Of a stretch of DNA of 64,000 bases, positions 50,454 to 59,046 are shown piece after piece. Each line of letters begins with the position of its first letter. Position 1 is the first letter of the stretch. Origin of the DNA: Rhodoferax sp. OV413 (GTDB taxonomy: Bacteria; Pseudomonadota; Gammaproteobacteria; Burkholderiales; Burkholderiaceae_C); NCBI GenBank assembly GCA_945861785.1, contig CAMAWD010000001.1, positions 62,001 through 126,000 on the forward strand. The letters are read 5' to 3'. The position numbers and the translations under genes were made by a program. The notes under the pieces are model-generated. The model was not told the DNA's origin. It saw only the letters and a program-made list of their open reading frames with translations, and did no database searches.

Positions 50454-51430
50454 GCCGCCTGCTGCGTGCGGTAGTGCTGGGCGTTGGCGCCTGTCTGCTT
50501 GCGTTGGGTGTTGCGGCGCAGGGCTACCCCAACAAGCCGATCCGGCTGATCGTGCCCTACCCGGCGGGCGGCAACACCGACGTGGTGGCACGGCTGGTGG
50601 CCGCGCAGATGGGGCAGAAACTCGGTCAGGCGATCGTCATCGACAACAAGCCTGGCGCCAGCACCATCATCGGGACCGACATGCTGGCCAAGGCCGCACC
50701 CGACGGCTACACGCTGGGCCTGGTCACCGATTCGCTGGCCATCAATCCGATGTTCTTCGCCAAACTGCCCTACGACTCGGAGAAGGATTTCGAGTTGGTG
50801 TCGCAATTGGTGGCCGTACCGCTGGTGCTGCTGGCGAATCCCGCGTTGAACGTCAGAACCGTGCCAGAACTGCTTGCGCTGGCCAGGTCCAGGCCGGGCA
50901 AACTCAATTACGCGTCCATCGGCGACGGTTCAGCCCACCATTTGCTGATGGAATGGTTCTGCGTCCTGGCGGGTGTCCAGATGACGCACGTCCCCTATAA
51001 GGGCGTAGCGCCCGCATTGAACGACCTGGTGGGCGGTCAGGTGGATCTGATGTTTTCAGGCACAGCCACGATCACCCAGTTCACCAAGACCGGCAAGCTG
51101 GTGGCGCTCGGCGTCACCAGCTCCAAACGCGAGGCCACGTTCCCTGAGATGCCGACCATTGGTGAGCAGAATTTGTCGCGCTTCGAAGTTACCAACCTCG
51201 GCTTCGCCATCGCGGCGCCGGCGGGTACGCCGCGCGACATCATCGTACGCCTCAACCAGGAAATCGTCGCGGCCCTGGCGCAGCCCGCGATCCGCGACCG
51301 GCTGGAGTCCATGGGCACGGTGGCCACGCCTTCGTCGCTGGTGGATGCACGCACCATCATCAGCCGTGCCGTCAGCCAGTGGGCTCGGATCATCAAGGAA
51401 TCGGGCGTCAAGCTCAACCCTCCTGGCTGA
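50450..51430 (+). CDS. Bug/TctC-family solute receptor, tandem copy b
   Basis: 326 residues, signal peptide ending near GVAAQ, VPYPAGGNTDVVAR, LNYASIGDGSAHH, HVPYKGVAP. It is clearly paralogous to copy a, sharing KPGAST, GTDxLAK and KxPDGYT blocks, but differs in the ligand-facing segment between 95 and 130. Coupled translation suggests both receptors are produced together, for related ligands. Confidence 0.92.
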   Translation: MSRLLRAVVLGVGACLLALGVAAQGYPNKPIRLIVPYPAGGNTDVVARLVAAQMGQKLGQAIVIDNKPGASTIIGTDMLAKAAPDGYTLGLVTDSLAINPMFFAKLPYDSEKDFELVSQLVAVPLVLLANPALNVRTVPELLALARSRPGKLNYASIGDGSAHHLLMEWFCVLAGVQMTHVPYKGVAPALNDLVGGQVDLMFSGTATITQFTKTGKLVALGVTSSKREATFPEMPTIGEQNLSRFEVTNLGFAIAAPAGTPRDIIVRLNQEIVAALAQPAIRDRLESMGTVATPSSLVDARTIISRAVSQWARIIKESGVKLNPPG

Positions 51431-51484
51431 GCCCATGATCACTGCGTGCGCAAGTCGCCGGCGCGCCACACCGGGTCACCACGG

Positions 51485-52663
51485 ATGAATTTCGAAATCC
51501 CCGAAGAGTTGCGCAGGCTGCGCGAATCGACACGCCGCTTCGTGCTGGAAGAGTTGATGCCGCTGGAGCGGCAGTACGCCGACGATCCCGACCTGCCGGA
51601 TGCGGTGCGCAACGCGTTGCAGGACAAGGCCAAAGCCCTGGGCTTCTGGAACTTCGATATCCCGCGCGAACTGGGCGGCGGCGGTGTGGACAACCTTGGC
51701 ACCTGTCTTGTGCTGGAGGAGTTGGCGCGCTGCCTGGTGCCGGCTTTTCGCACGCCCACCGTGTTTTCGCCCTACGTCGGGCCGATCCTGTATGGCTGCA
51801 CGCCCGAGCAGAAGAAGAGGTACCTCGACCCGGTGCTCAGCGGCGACAAACGCACCGCCTTCGCGCTGACCGAGGCCAACGGAGGCTCGGACCCCTCGCG
51901 CATGCGCACCACCGCGGTCCTGGAGCATGACCACTACCGCATCAACGGCAACAAGATCTTCATCACCGGTGCGGACAAGGCGGACTTCGTGCAACTGTTC
52001 GCGCGCACCGCCGACACTTCCACCCCGGGTGGCGGTGTGTCGTGCTTTCTGGTGGACCGTGGAACGCCGGGAATGCGACTCGGCCAGCGCTTCGAATTGA
52101 TGTCGTCCGACCGACCCTGGGAGATTGTGTTCGAGGAGGTGCGCGTTCCGGTTTCACAACTGCTTGGCGTACCAGGGCAGGGCTGGAAGCTGGCGCGCGA
52201 CACACTGGATGTGGGCCGCCTGATCCACGGTCCCAAGGCCATTGGCCGCGCCGAGCGCGCGCTGGAACTGGCCATCGCGCACGCCAACCAGCGCGAGACC
52301 TTTGGTGCGCCGCTCGCCACGCGCCAGGCGATCCAGTGGATGGTGGCCGACTCGGCAGTGGAGCTCAACGCCGCGCGGCTGATGACCTACCAGGCCGCCT
52401 GGCGCGCCGACCAGGGTCTGGACTTCCATGTCGAGGCCTCGCAGGTCAAGCTGTATGCCGACGACATGCTGATGCGCGTCGTCGACCGTGCGATCCAGAT
52501 CCACGGCGGGCTGGGCCTGTCGCGCGAGCTGCCACTGGAGCACATGTTTCGCGATGCCCGTTCGCGTACCATCACCGAGGGCAGCTCGGAGATACAACGC
52601 ATGATCATCGCCAGCGAGTTCCTGTCGGGGCGCTCGGGGCTGAACCGGTTTGGCCAACCGTGA
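51485..52663 (+). CDS. Acyl-CoA dehydrogenase family protein 2
   Basis: 392 residues from ATG 51485 (MNFEIPEELR). ACAD layout with AFALTEANGGSDPSRMRTT, INGNKIFITGADKADF and the C-terminal catalytic motif ITEGSSEIQR containing Glu, so this copy has the standard base that copy 1 lacks. The C-terminal region (IQIHGGLGLSRELPLEHMFRDAR) is typical of acyl-CoA dehydrogenases for branched or cyclic substrates. It sits between the receptors and CT4. Confidence 0.92.
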   Translation: MNFEIPEELRRLRESTRRFVLEELMPLERQYADDPDLPDAVRNALQDKAKALGFWNFDIPRELGGGGVDNLGTCLVLEELARCLVPAFRTPTVFSPYVGPILYGCTPEQKKRYLDPVLSGDKRTAFALTEANGGSDPSRMRTTAVLEHDHYRINGNKIFITGADKADFVQLFARTADTSTPGGGVSCFLVDRGTPGMRLGQRFELMSSDRPWEIVFEEVRVPVSQLLGVPGQGWKLARDTLDVGRLIHGPKAIGRAERALELAIAHANQRETFGAPLATRQAIQWMVADSAVELNAARLMTYQAAWRADQGLDFHVEASQVKLYADDMLMRVVDRAIQIHGGLGLSRELPLEHMFRDARSRTITEGSSEIQRMIIASEFLSGRSGLNRFGQP

Positions 52664-52728
52664 TTGCGCCGGACCCTCTGGAGCGGATGGCCCGATGACA
52701 ATTTGCCCGATGGGCCCTGGAGCCTGAT

Positions 52729-54180
52729 TTGGATGAAGTGAGATTCGTCGACACGACGGTGCGCGACGGTCAGCAAAGCCTGTGGGCGCTGGCCATGCGC
52801 ACCGCGATGATCCTGCCGATTGCCGAACAGTTGGACGACGCCGGCTTCGATGCGATCGAAATCTCGGCCGCCGGGCACGAGAAAAAGCTGATCCGCGAAC
52901 TCCGCGAGGACCCGTTCGAGCGATTGCGCCTGGTCCGCCAACGCATACGCAAGACGCCCTTGCGTTTCATCCGCGGGCGCTCCTTGGCGACCTTCCAGAT
53001 GACACCGCGGTCGGTCGAGGAGCTGTGGTACCAGCGACTGGCAGAACATGGCGTTGCACAGGTGCGGGTGTCGGACAGCTCCAACACGGTAGGTGGCTGG
53101 GCGGTGCAGGTGGCCGACGCGCGCAAGGTAGGCATCGATGCCATCGTGAACCTCATTTTCTCGATTTCTCCGCGGCACACCGATGCCTACTATGCGAACA
53201 AGGCGCGCGAGGCCGCCCGGTTGCGGCCGTTTCGCATTTGCTTGAAGGATCCTGGCGCGCTGCTGACGCCCGAGCGGGTGCGCACGCTGCTGCCGCTGGT
53301 TCTGTCCGAGGTGGGCGCGGTCGAGGTCGAGTTTCACACCCACTGCAACACCGGGCTCGGCGCCCTGTGCGCGCTGGAGGCGATCGGGCTTGGTGTGCGC
53401 TGCATCAACACCGCCATTCCGCCGCTGGCCGAGGCGTCCTCGAACCCCTCGCTGTTCGATGTGGCGCGCAACGCGCGGGCGCTGGGTTATCGCACGCGTG
53501 TCGACGAGGAGTCGCTCAGGCCGGTGGAGGCGCATTTCCGGGCCATCGCCAGGCGTGAGGGCCTGCCGGTCGGAGCGCCTGCAGCCTACGACGCGTTGCA
53601 CTACCTGCACCAGGTGCCGGGCGGCATGATCTCCAACCTGCGGTTCCAGCTGGGCAGCATGGGTATTGGGGACCGGCTGGAGCAGGTGCTGGCGGAAATC
53701 CCGCGTGTGCGTGCCGATCTGGGCTACCCGATCATGGTGACACCCTATTCGCAATTCACCGGGGTCCAGGCGGTGATGAATGTCGTCACCGGCGAGCGCT
53801 ACCGGGAGGTGGCCGACGAGATCATCCAGTACGCACTGGGTCTGTGGGGCGATGAGGAGGCGAGTTCGATGGATCCGGATGTCCGTGACCGGGTGCTGGA
53901 CCGACCCCGCGCGAGGTCCCTGGCGCAATGGCAACCGCCGCAGCCTTCTTTGCAGGAGCTGCGTCGTTCGCTGGGTGCCACCGGTCTTTCTGATGACGAG
54001 CTGTTGCTGACCTTTTTTACCAGCAAGGAGGATGTCGGCGCCATGCGCTCGGCGGGTGCGCAAGGCTTGGGTTCCGATGGCGGCCTCGAGTGGCTGATCG
54101 CTGAACTCGCGCGGTCGCGGCACGTGCGCCATGTCCATGTGCAAAAGGGCGGCGCCTCGGTCACGCTGCAGCGCGACTGA
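52729..54180 (+). CDS. Carboxyltransferase subunit, CT4 (divergent, solitary)
   Basis: 483 residues of the same HMGL-like/PYC-OADA architecture: LRDG-like VRDG, LKDPGA with the carbamyl-Lys equivalent, FHTHCNTG and MVTPYSQF. It is the most divergent of the four. The substrate loop is DGQQSLWALAMR, keeping the Gln of the canonical DAHQS, and the LEPPLANGSGNPS-type loop is changed to LAEASSNPS. No biotin carrier or carboxylase is adjacent, so it must use those at 13364-15300 or others. TTG start supported by GGAG six bases upstream. Linked to two acyl-CoA dehydrogenases. Confidence 0.87.
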   Translation: MDEVRFVDTTVRDGQQSLWALAMRTAMILPIAEQLDDAGFDAIEISAAGHEKKLIRELREDPFERLRLVRQRIRKTPLRFIRGRSLATFQMTPRSVEELWYQRLAEHGVAQVRVSDSSNTVGGWAVQVADARKVGIDAIVNLIFSISPRHTDAYYANKAREAARLRPFRICLKDPGALLTPERVRTLLPLVLSEVGAVEVEFHTHCNTGLGALCALEAIGLGVRCINTAIPPLAEASSNPSLFDVARNARALGYRTRVDEESLRPVEAHFRAIARREGLPVGAPAAYDALHYLHQVPGGMISNLRFQLGSMGIGDRLEQVLAEIPRVRADLGYPIMVTPYSQFTGVQAVMNVVTGERYREVADEIIQYALGLWGDEEASSMDPDVRDRVLDRPRARSLAQWQPPQPSLQELRRSLGATGLSDDELLLTFFTSKEDVGAMRSAGAQGLGSDGGLEWLIAELARSRHVRHVHVQKGGASVTLQRD

Positions 54181-54210
54181 AAGTGCTGCCCCCGCAAGCG
54201 CCCCGCGCCT

Positions 54211-55281
54211 TTACACCGGGTGGTAGGCGGCAAAGACCTTGTTGGAGTTGAACACCTGCGTGTCCACGAAGGTGCTCCAGTCCAACTTCGCCCCGAGTTC
54301 CTGCATCGCCCCGAGCAGGGGGTACCAGTTGAGCACCTCCTGTTGGCCGGCATCTTCTATGTCCCGGGTGGTCTGCTGTCGCCACAGCGCGTTGTTGCCT
54401 TCGACCAGGGCCTGGTACAGCTTGCGGTCATTCGGCGTGTCGGGGCGCAGGCGCCAGGTGCTGTCGCACAGGAAGGCGTGTGACCAGCTCGACGACGCGA
54501 TCAGGGCCACACGCCAGGGTGAGGCGCGCAACACCCGTGCCGCGGCGGCGCCCATGTCCATGCAGCGCGCAGGCGAGGGTGATGGTGGGTCGAAGTCCAG
54601 CTTGTCGTCCATGTGGGTCAGAAAGCCGCGTGCCGACACCACCCTGCGGCCATAGCAGTTGATCGGAAAGACGATGGTCGGGTAGTCCCAGCCCTGGCGG
54701 TCGTAATCCAGGTACAGGATGGCGTTGGTGAAGGCATGCGCCACGCTGGCATGGTGCAGCGGCTTGTAGGCGTAGGACATGTCAAAGCCGGACTCGATCA
54801 GCCCGGTGGTCAGGTACTTGCCGATGTCGCGTCGTCCACGCAGCCGGTAATGTTTGTCCGGGCCTTCGCCCCAGAAGTTCGGTCGGCCACCGTCGGTCAT
54901 CGACGAGGCCTGGGCATGCCGCCAGGGGTACAGGTCCATGTCGTCATAGGCGCAGACCGTGAAGGGCGGAATGATGTCTTCCTTGAAATTTTCGTACTGA
55001 TCGTCGCCCCAGATCACCACCACGTCGGGTTTGAAATCGTCAAGGGTGCGGCGTACCCGGCGAAACTCTGCGGCAAGCGCGTTGCGATGCGCGTGGGCCC
55101 CGGCCACGCCCTGGTCGTCGCCCCATTCGGCGCGCATGTCGGCAGGCCAGTTGGCCGGGTCCTTGTGCTGCGGCGGAATGCCCGGGTCGCGCAGGGTGAT
55201 CTTCAGGATGTTGGCCATCTGATCGTCTGGCGTGGCCAGCGGCGGATAGTGTGAAAGTCCGAGTCCAAGTATTTCTGCCAT
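54211..55281 (-). CDS. LigB-superfamily extradiol ring-cleavage dioxygenase
   Basis: 356 residues of the class III extradiol family (protocatechuate 4,5-dioxygenase beta/LigB type). The N-terminal SHYPPL supplies an expected Fe ligand (His11). VVVIWGDDQYENF, the HASVAHAF helix and an SSSWSHAFL segment match the family. It cleaves a catechol-type ring between a hydroxylated and a non-hydroxylated carbon. AAGGAG precedes the ATG. It faces away from the CT4 operon and is followed by a MarR gene in the same orientation upstream. Confidence 0.87.
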   Translation of the reverse strand: MAEILGLGLSHYPPLATPDDQMANILKITLRDPGIPPQHKDPANWPADMRAEWGDDQGVAGAHAHRNALAAEFRRVRRTLDDFKPDVVVIWGDDQYENFKEDIIPPFTVCAYDDMDLYPWRHAQASSMTDGGRPNFWGEGPDKHYRLRGRRDIGKYLTTGLIESGFDMSYAYKPLHHASVAHAFTNAILYLDYDRQGWDYPTIVFPINCYGRRVVSARGFLTHMDDKLDFDPPSPSPARCMDMGAAAARVLRASPWRVALIASSSWSHAFLCDSTWRLRPDTPNDRKLYQALVEGNNALWRQQTTRDIEDAGQQEVLNWYPLLGAMQELGAKLDWSTFVDTQVFNSNKVFAAYHPV

Positions 55282-55311
55282 GGTGTGCTCCTTAGGGAAA
55301 TGGATGGCTGA

Positions 55312-55881
55312 TCAGCCACCGGGTAGGTGCGCGCTCGCGATGCGTCCGCGTTCTTGTTCAATCGACGAAACCATGCGGTCCAGCAGGCGGACCAATTGGC
55401 CCCGTTGTGCTGGCGATAACTCGCCCATCAGGCGCTCCAGACGATGCCAGTGCGCCGGGAGTTGCGCCGCCAGGAAGGCATCGCCATCGGGTGTGATGAC
55501 GGCCAGCAGCGATCGCTGGTCGGACCGGTTGATCTCGCGCCGGATCAGGCCGCGCTGCGCCAGCGTGCTGATGTTCCCCGACAGGTTGGTCGGCCTGACC
55601 ACCAGCATCGCTGCCAGTGCACCCATGCTGAGCGGTTGCTGCGAGCGGTGCAGGACGGTCAGGATATTGAACTGCAGTGACGTCAGGCCCATGGCCGCGG
55701 CCTCCTCGGCCTGGTCGCGGTCCAATACCGCGAACGCCCGGTATGCCGATAGCAGCACGCGCAAGGCGGTGCCGTCGAGCGCGCCATCCTGCTGCACACT
55801 GGCAGTCACCTGGTCAACGAGGCGGGGCAAAGGCACGGCATTGCATTTCTGCGCGGCTGGGCCCGGACGTTTGCGTTTCAA
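55312..55881 (-). CDS. MarR-family transcriptional regulator
   Basis: 189 residues, TTG start by lack of alternatives (an upstream ATG is closed after one codon). The winged HTH includes LTSLQFNILTVLHRSQQPLS, then LAAMLVVRPTNLSGNISTL and the RSDQRSLLAVITPDG wing. MarR proteins often repress catabolic genes and release DNA on binding aromatic ligands. It most likely controls the LigB-type dioxygenase next to it. Confidence 0.85.
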   Translation of the reverse strand: MKRKRPGPAAQKCNAVPLPRLVDQVTASVQQDGALDGTALRVLLSAYRAFAVLDRDQAEEAAAMGLTSLQFNILTVLHRSQQPLSMGALAAMLVVRPTNLSGNISTLAQRGLIRREINRSDQRSLLAVITPDGDAFLAAQLPAHWHRLERLMGELSPAQRGQLVRLLDRMVSSIEQERGRIASAHLPGG

Positions 55882-55889
55882 GGAATTTA

Positions 55890-55920
55890 TATCATTAATT
55901 GAATAATTTTAACTATTACA
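55890..55920 (-). promoter_or_regulatory. AT-rich promoter/operator region of the MarR gene
   Basis: An abrupt AT-rich island (TTTATATCATTAATTG, then AATAATTTTAACTATT) in otherwise GC-rich DNA, containing the imperfect palindrome TCATTAATTGA. Suitable for a MarR-type self-operator and a sigma-70 -10. I could not assign one unambiguous -35/-10 pair. Confidence 0.35.
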
Positions 55921-56161
55921 TAAATGGGCACGGCAGACAAGCCGGGCTTGGGTATTTTTCGACGGGGCACAGGCTGCCGGTGAGTGCCGACAGGGCGCGG
56001 ATTCCGGCGGCAGGTTTGGCTTGAGCCCGCTTGCCGGCCGAGGGAAAACGCTCTGGGCGGGGGCAACTTGATGGCGCTGGCCAATCAAAACCGGCAGCTT
56101 GGTTGCAACGGGCATCCGCAGCGACCCGCGCCTTGCTGGCGCGCTACCGCCGGGATTGAAG

Positions 56162-56986
56162 TCAGCGGGAGAAGAAATCGGACACCATGGACGCGAAGCG
56201 GTCCTTGCGTTCGATCTGGGTCCAGTGCCCGCATTCGCCAAAGACGTGCAGGTCGGAGTGCTGGAGCAAGGAGTGCAAACGCACACTCGACGCCAGCGGA
56301 ATGATCTGGTCGTCGCGCCCGTGAATCACCAGCACCTCGTGCGGCAGTGCGCGAATGGCGTCTTCCGGTGTGGCCAGCATCTTGATGCCGGCCTGGCGCG
56401 GCACCGGGAACATGCTGGAGAACGTCTCCTGGAAGCCTGGGCGGATGCTCGCCTCATAACGCGAGCGCACGAGGTCGTCGGTGATGATGGCCTTGTTGTA
56501 GGCGAATAAATGCACCAACTGGCGCATGCCTTCCAACGAAGGCTCGTAGCCCCAGGCTGCGTCCAGTCCGGGCGTGAGTTCGAACTCCAGGCCTGCAGAA
56601 CCCATCAGTACGAAACGGCTCAGGCGCTCCGGATGGCGCGCGGCCAAGGCGAGCGTGAGTCCGCCGCCAAACGAATTGCCGACAAAGCCCGCCTGCTGGA
56701 TGTCCAGTGCATCCATAAAGCCGACCAGATGCTCCAACCACAAGTCCAGGTTGTAGACCGCACCCGGCTTGCGCTCCGTGTATCCGAAGCCCGCCAGATC
56801 GGGCGCGATCACGCGGAATTTCTTGGCCAGCACGGGGATGGTCAGTCTCCAGTTGGCATACGCCGTCACGCCGGCGCCGGAGCCATGCACGAGGATCAAT
56901 GGCGGCCCGCTGCCCGCTTCGAGGTAGTTGGTCTTGAGGCCGGCAGCCAGGACTGACTTGCCGATTTCGGGATCTGGGGTGCTCAT
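56162..56986 (-). CDS. Alpha/beta hydrolase, meta-cleavage product hydrolase (TodF/BphD-like)
   Basis: 274 residues. LILVHGSGAGVTAYANW, nucleophile Ser105 in GNSFGG, Asp in HGRDDQIIP and His in GECGHWTQIE give a complete catalytic triad. These motifs are characteristic of hydrolases such as TodF, CumD and XylF that split 2-hydroxy-6-oxo-dienoates after extradiol cleavage. AAGGA precedes the ATG. It lies alone with gaps on both sides. Confidence 0.92.
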   Translation of the reverse strand: MSTPDPEIGKSVLAAGLKTNYLEAGSGPPLILVHGSGAGVTAYANWRLTIPVLAKKFRVIAPDLAGFGYTERKPGAVYNLDLWLEHLVGFMDALDIQQAGFVGNSFGGGLTLALAARHPERLSRFVLMGSAGLEFELTPGLDAAWGYEPSLEGMRQLVHLFAYNKAIITDDLVRSRYEASIRPGFQETFSSMFPVPRQAGIKMLATPEDAIRALPHEVLVIHGRDDQIIPLASSVRLHSLLQHSDLHVFGECGHWTQIERKDRFASMVSDFFSR

Positions 56987-57402
56987 GTTTTTTTCCTTGA
57001 TGTACTCGGGGACGGAGTCAAACGCCGAACGCCATGTTAACCATGGCGCGAGCGTCGTTCACTACAAAATCTGTTTCTTTTTGATCGTGGCATAAATCAT
57101 GGCGTGGGCAATGGGTTTCAGGCGCGCGCAACCATTTTCCCTGCCGACGAAGCGGGCCATTGAACACCATCGCGCCCGCTGCCATCGCGCGGCGACATGG
57201 CAAGGCGCAACCCGTCAGGCCTGGCTCTGGCAGCGCAATTATCAACAGCGTCAAGCGACGAAATCCACCTGCGGCATGGTGGCGGCGGCCTATATCCGGT
57301 AGAGTGTGACATGCGTCCTGACACCACAGGCGCCCTCATGGTGCGCCTCCTGCCAGAGACGGCATCCGATGAATCAAATGAATTTGTATTGGGACCCAAA
57401 CG
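56987..57402. other. 416-bp intergenic region between divergent hydrolase genes
   Basis: No supported gene. It holds both promoters, presumably. A 6-bp inverted repeat GCCATG-N5-CATGGC lies at 57031-57047 and an AT-rich stretch at about 57060-57100 (TTTCTTTTTGATC, CATAAATCATG). The part before 57403 contains a second AT-rich patch, AATCAAATGAATTTGTATT, a likely -10 region for the plus-strand hydrolase. The short frames here lack homology. Confidence 0.4.
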
Positions 57403-58260
57403 ATGAATGAATTGGAAATGCCAACCAGCAAGTACGCACCGCTGCGGATCCAGGGCAGAGACTGCACCATTCACTTTCATGACATGGGCGCCGGACCGGC
57501 AGTCTTCATGCTGCATGGCTCGGGGCCAGGCGCCTCGGGCTGGGGAAATTTCCACCGGAACGTCGATGCATTTGTCCGCGCCGGCTATCGCGTGATCTTG
57601 CCAGACTCCCTCGGTTGGGGGGGGAGCGATCCGATTGTGATCCGCGAGGGATGGCGTTCAGACATCAACGTCGAAACGGCCAACTCTCTGCTGGACTTCC
57701 TCGGCATACAGAAGACCCACGTCATCGGAAACTCGATGGGAGGCGGCACCACCCTCGCATGGGCTCTGGCACACCCGGAGCGGATCGACAAGGTGGTACT
57801 GATGGGCAGTGGCGGCGTCGGGGCCAGCATTTTCCAGCCCACCCCCCTGGAGGGGATCAAGCAAGTGGGTTTGGTGTACCGGAATCCAAGCCTCGAGAAC
57901 CTCAGGAAGATGATGGAGTTGTTTGTATACGACGCCAGCAAGCTGAGTGCCGAGTTCATCCAGCAACGCTTTGACAGCATGCTGCAAAACCGTGCCCACC
58001 TGGCGAACTTTGTCGAAAGTCTGAGCGCGCCGAACAAGGGGTTTTATCCGGACATGGGCCAACGGCTTGGCGAAATTCAGGCGCCTGCACTTATCACCTG
58101 GGGGCGTGACGATCGGTTCGTGCCCCTGGACTCGGCACTCAGGCTCCTATGGGGAATGCGTGATGCCGATCTTTACTTCTTCTCCCAGTGCGGGCACTGG
58201 GCACAGTGGGAGCATGCGGAAAAATTCAATCGTTTGTGCCTCGACTTTTTCCAGTCCTAG
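57403..58260 (+). CDS. Alpha/beta hydrolase, MhpC/BphD-like C-C hydrolase
   Basis: 285 residues with MLHGSGPGASGWGNFHRN (oxyanion region of BphD/MhpC), nucleophile Ser111 in GNSMGG, Asp in WGRDDRFVP and His in SQCGHWAQWE. It is full length for the family. Similar to the hydrolase at 56162 in role but with a closer BphD-type N-terminus. Followed at once by a TetR gene. Confidence 0.92.
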   Translation: MNELEMPTSKYAPLRIQGRDCTIHFHDMGAGPAVFMLHGSGPGASGWGNFHRNVDAFVRAGYRVILPDSLGWGGSDPIVIREGWRSDINVETANSLLDFLGIQKTHVIGNSMGGGTTLAWALAHPERIDKVVLMGSGGVGASIFQPTPLEGIKQVGLVYRNPSLENLRKMMELFVYDASKLSAEFIQQRFDSMLQNRAHLANFVESLSAPNKGFYPDMGQRLGEIQAPALITWGRDDRFVPLDSALRLLWGMRDADLYFFSQCGHWAQWEHAEKFNRLCLDFFQS

Positions 58261-58324
58261 GCGTGGACAGCGCCGAACTGCGGCCGACAGCATCGGCAGC
58301 ATCGTCCCTACCGGAAGCAAGGGA

Positions 58325-59023
58325 GTGAGCACCACCTCGCGTGTTACCAAGGCCGCAAAATCTTCGCGCAAGGTGTCCTCGCCCGGGGACATGACGCGGA
58401 ACAAGTTGCTGGATGCGGCCGAGCAGATTTTCTCCGAGGAGGGTTATGACGGAGCGACCCTGCGCGATGTTGCAAAGGCGGCCGAGGTTCACCAGGCCCT
58501 TTCAACCTACCACTTCGGAACCAAGGAGCGGTTGTTCGATGAAGTGATTGCGCGCAGGGCGATCGAGATGGAGCGCGTTCGTCTGCAGGCTTTGGAGCAT
58601 ATTGATCCTGATGCGCAAGGTTCATCCGAAACAGTTCGGCTCTTGATCGAGGCCTATGTCTCGCCCATGATCAAGGCCCGCTACGGCACCTCAAAACACT
58701 GGAAAGCCCATGTGCGCTTGATGGCCGGTGTGGTCAACCTGAAGCGCTGGTCGCATTTGATCAGCAAGCACTACGACCGTTGCGCACGCGCCTACCTGGA
58801 GCGCTGGCGTCTGGCCCTGCCCGGTGTGGACGACAACGCGCTGCTCAACGCCTTCTCTTTCATGGTCGTCGCCTCGCTCTACGTCTGCTCGAACACCGGC
58901 CGCTTTGCACAATGGAAAACCAAGGCGACCTCGCACAAAGAGGAGGTCCGGTTGGTGACGGAGGATCTTGTGGCTTTCGTGCATGCCGGTTTCATGTCCC
59001 TGCAGCATCGAAATTCGACCTGA
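58325..59023 (+). CDS. TetR-family transcriptional regulator
   Basis: About 232 residues from GTG 58325; ATG 58391 is an alternative that would start at the HTH itself (MTRNKLLDAAEQIFSEEGYD). The N-terminal TetR HTH has the usual LRDVAKAAEVHQALSTYHFGTKERL, here noted in part, and the C-terminal ligand domain is all-helical. It probably regulates the hydrolase upstream or the divergent genes. Confidence 0.9.
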   Translation: MSTTSRVTKAAKSSRKVSSPGDMTRNKLLDAAEQIFSEEGYDGATLRDVAKAAEVHQALSTYHFGTKERLFDEVIARRAIEMERVRLQALEHIDPDAQGSSETVRLLIEAYVSPMIKARYGTSKHWKAHVRLMAGVVNLKRWSHLISKHYDRCARAYLERWRLALPGVDDNALLNAFSFMVVASLYVCSNTGRFAQWKTKATSHKEEVRLVTEDLVAFVHAGFMSLQHRNST

Positions 59024-59046
59024 CACAGGCCCCTGCCTGGCACTCG

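Noticed and set aside
53100-54144. 585-codon minus-strand frame across CT4 and the second acyl-CoA dehydrogenase
   Set aside because: Antisense to two genes with intact motifs; no homology.
57072-57082. TTTTTGATC as a sixth copy of the shared operator
   Set aside because: Only one half-site; the upstream half and the -10 are missing.
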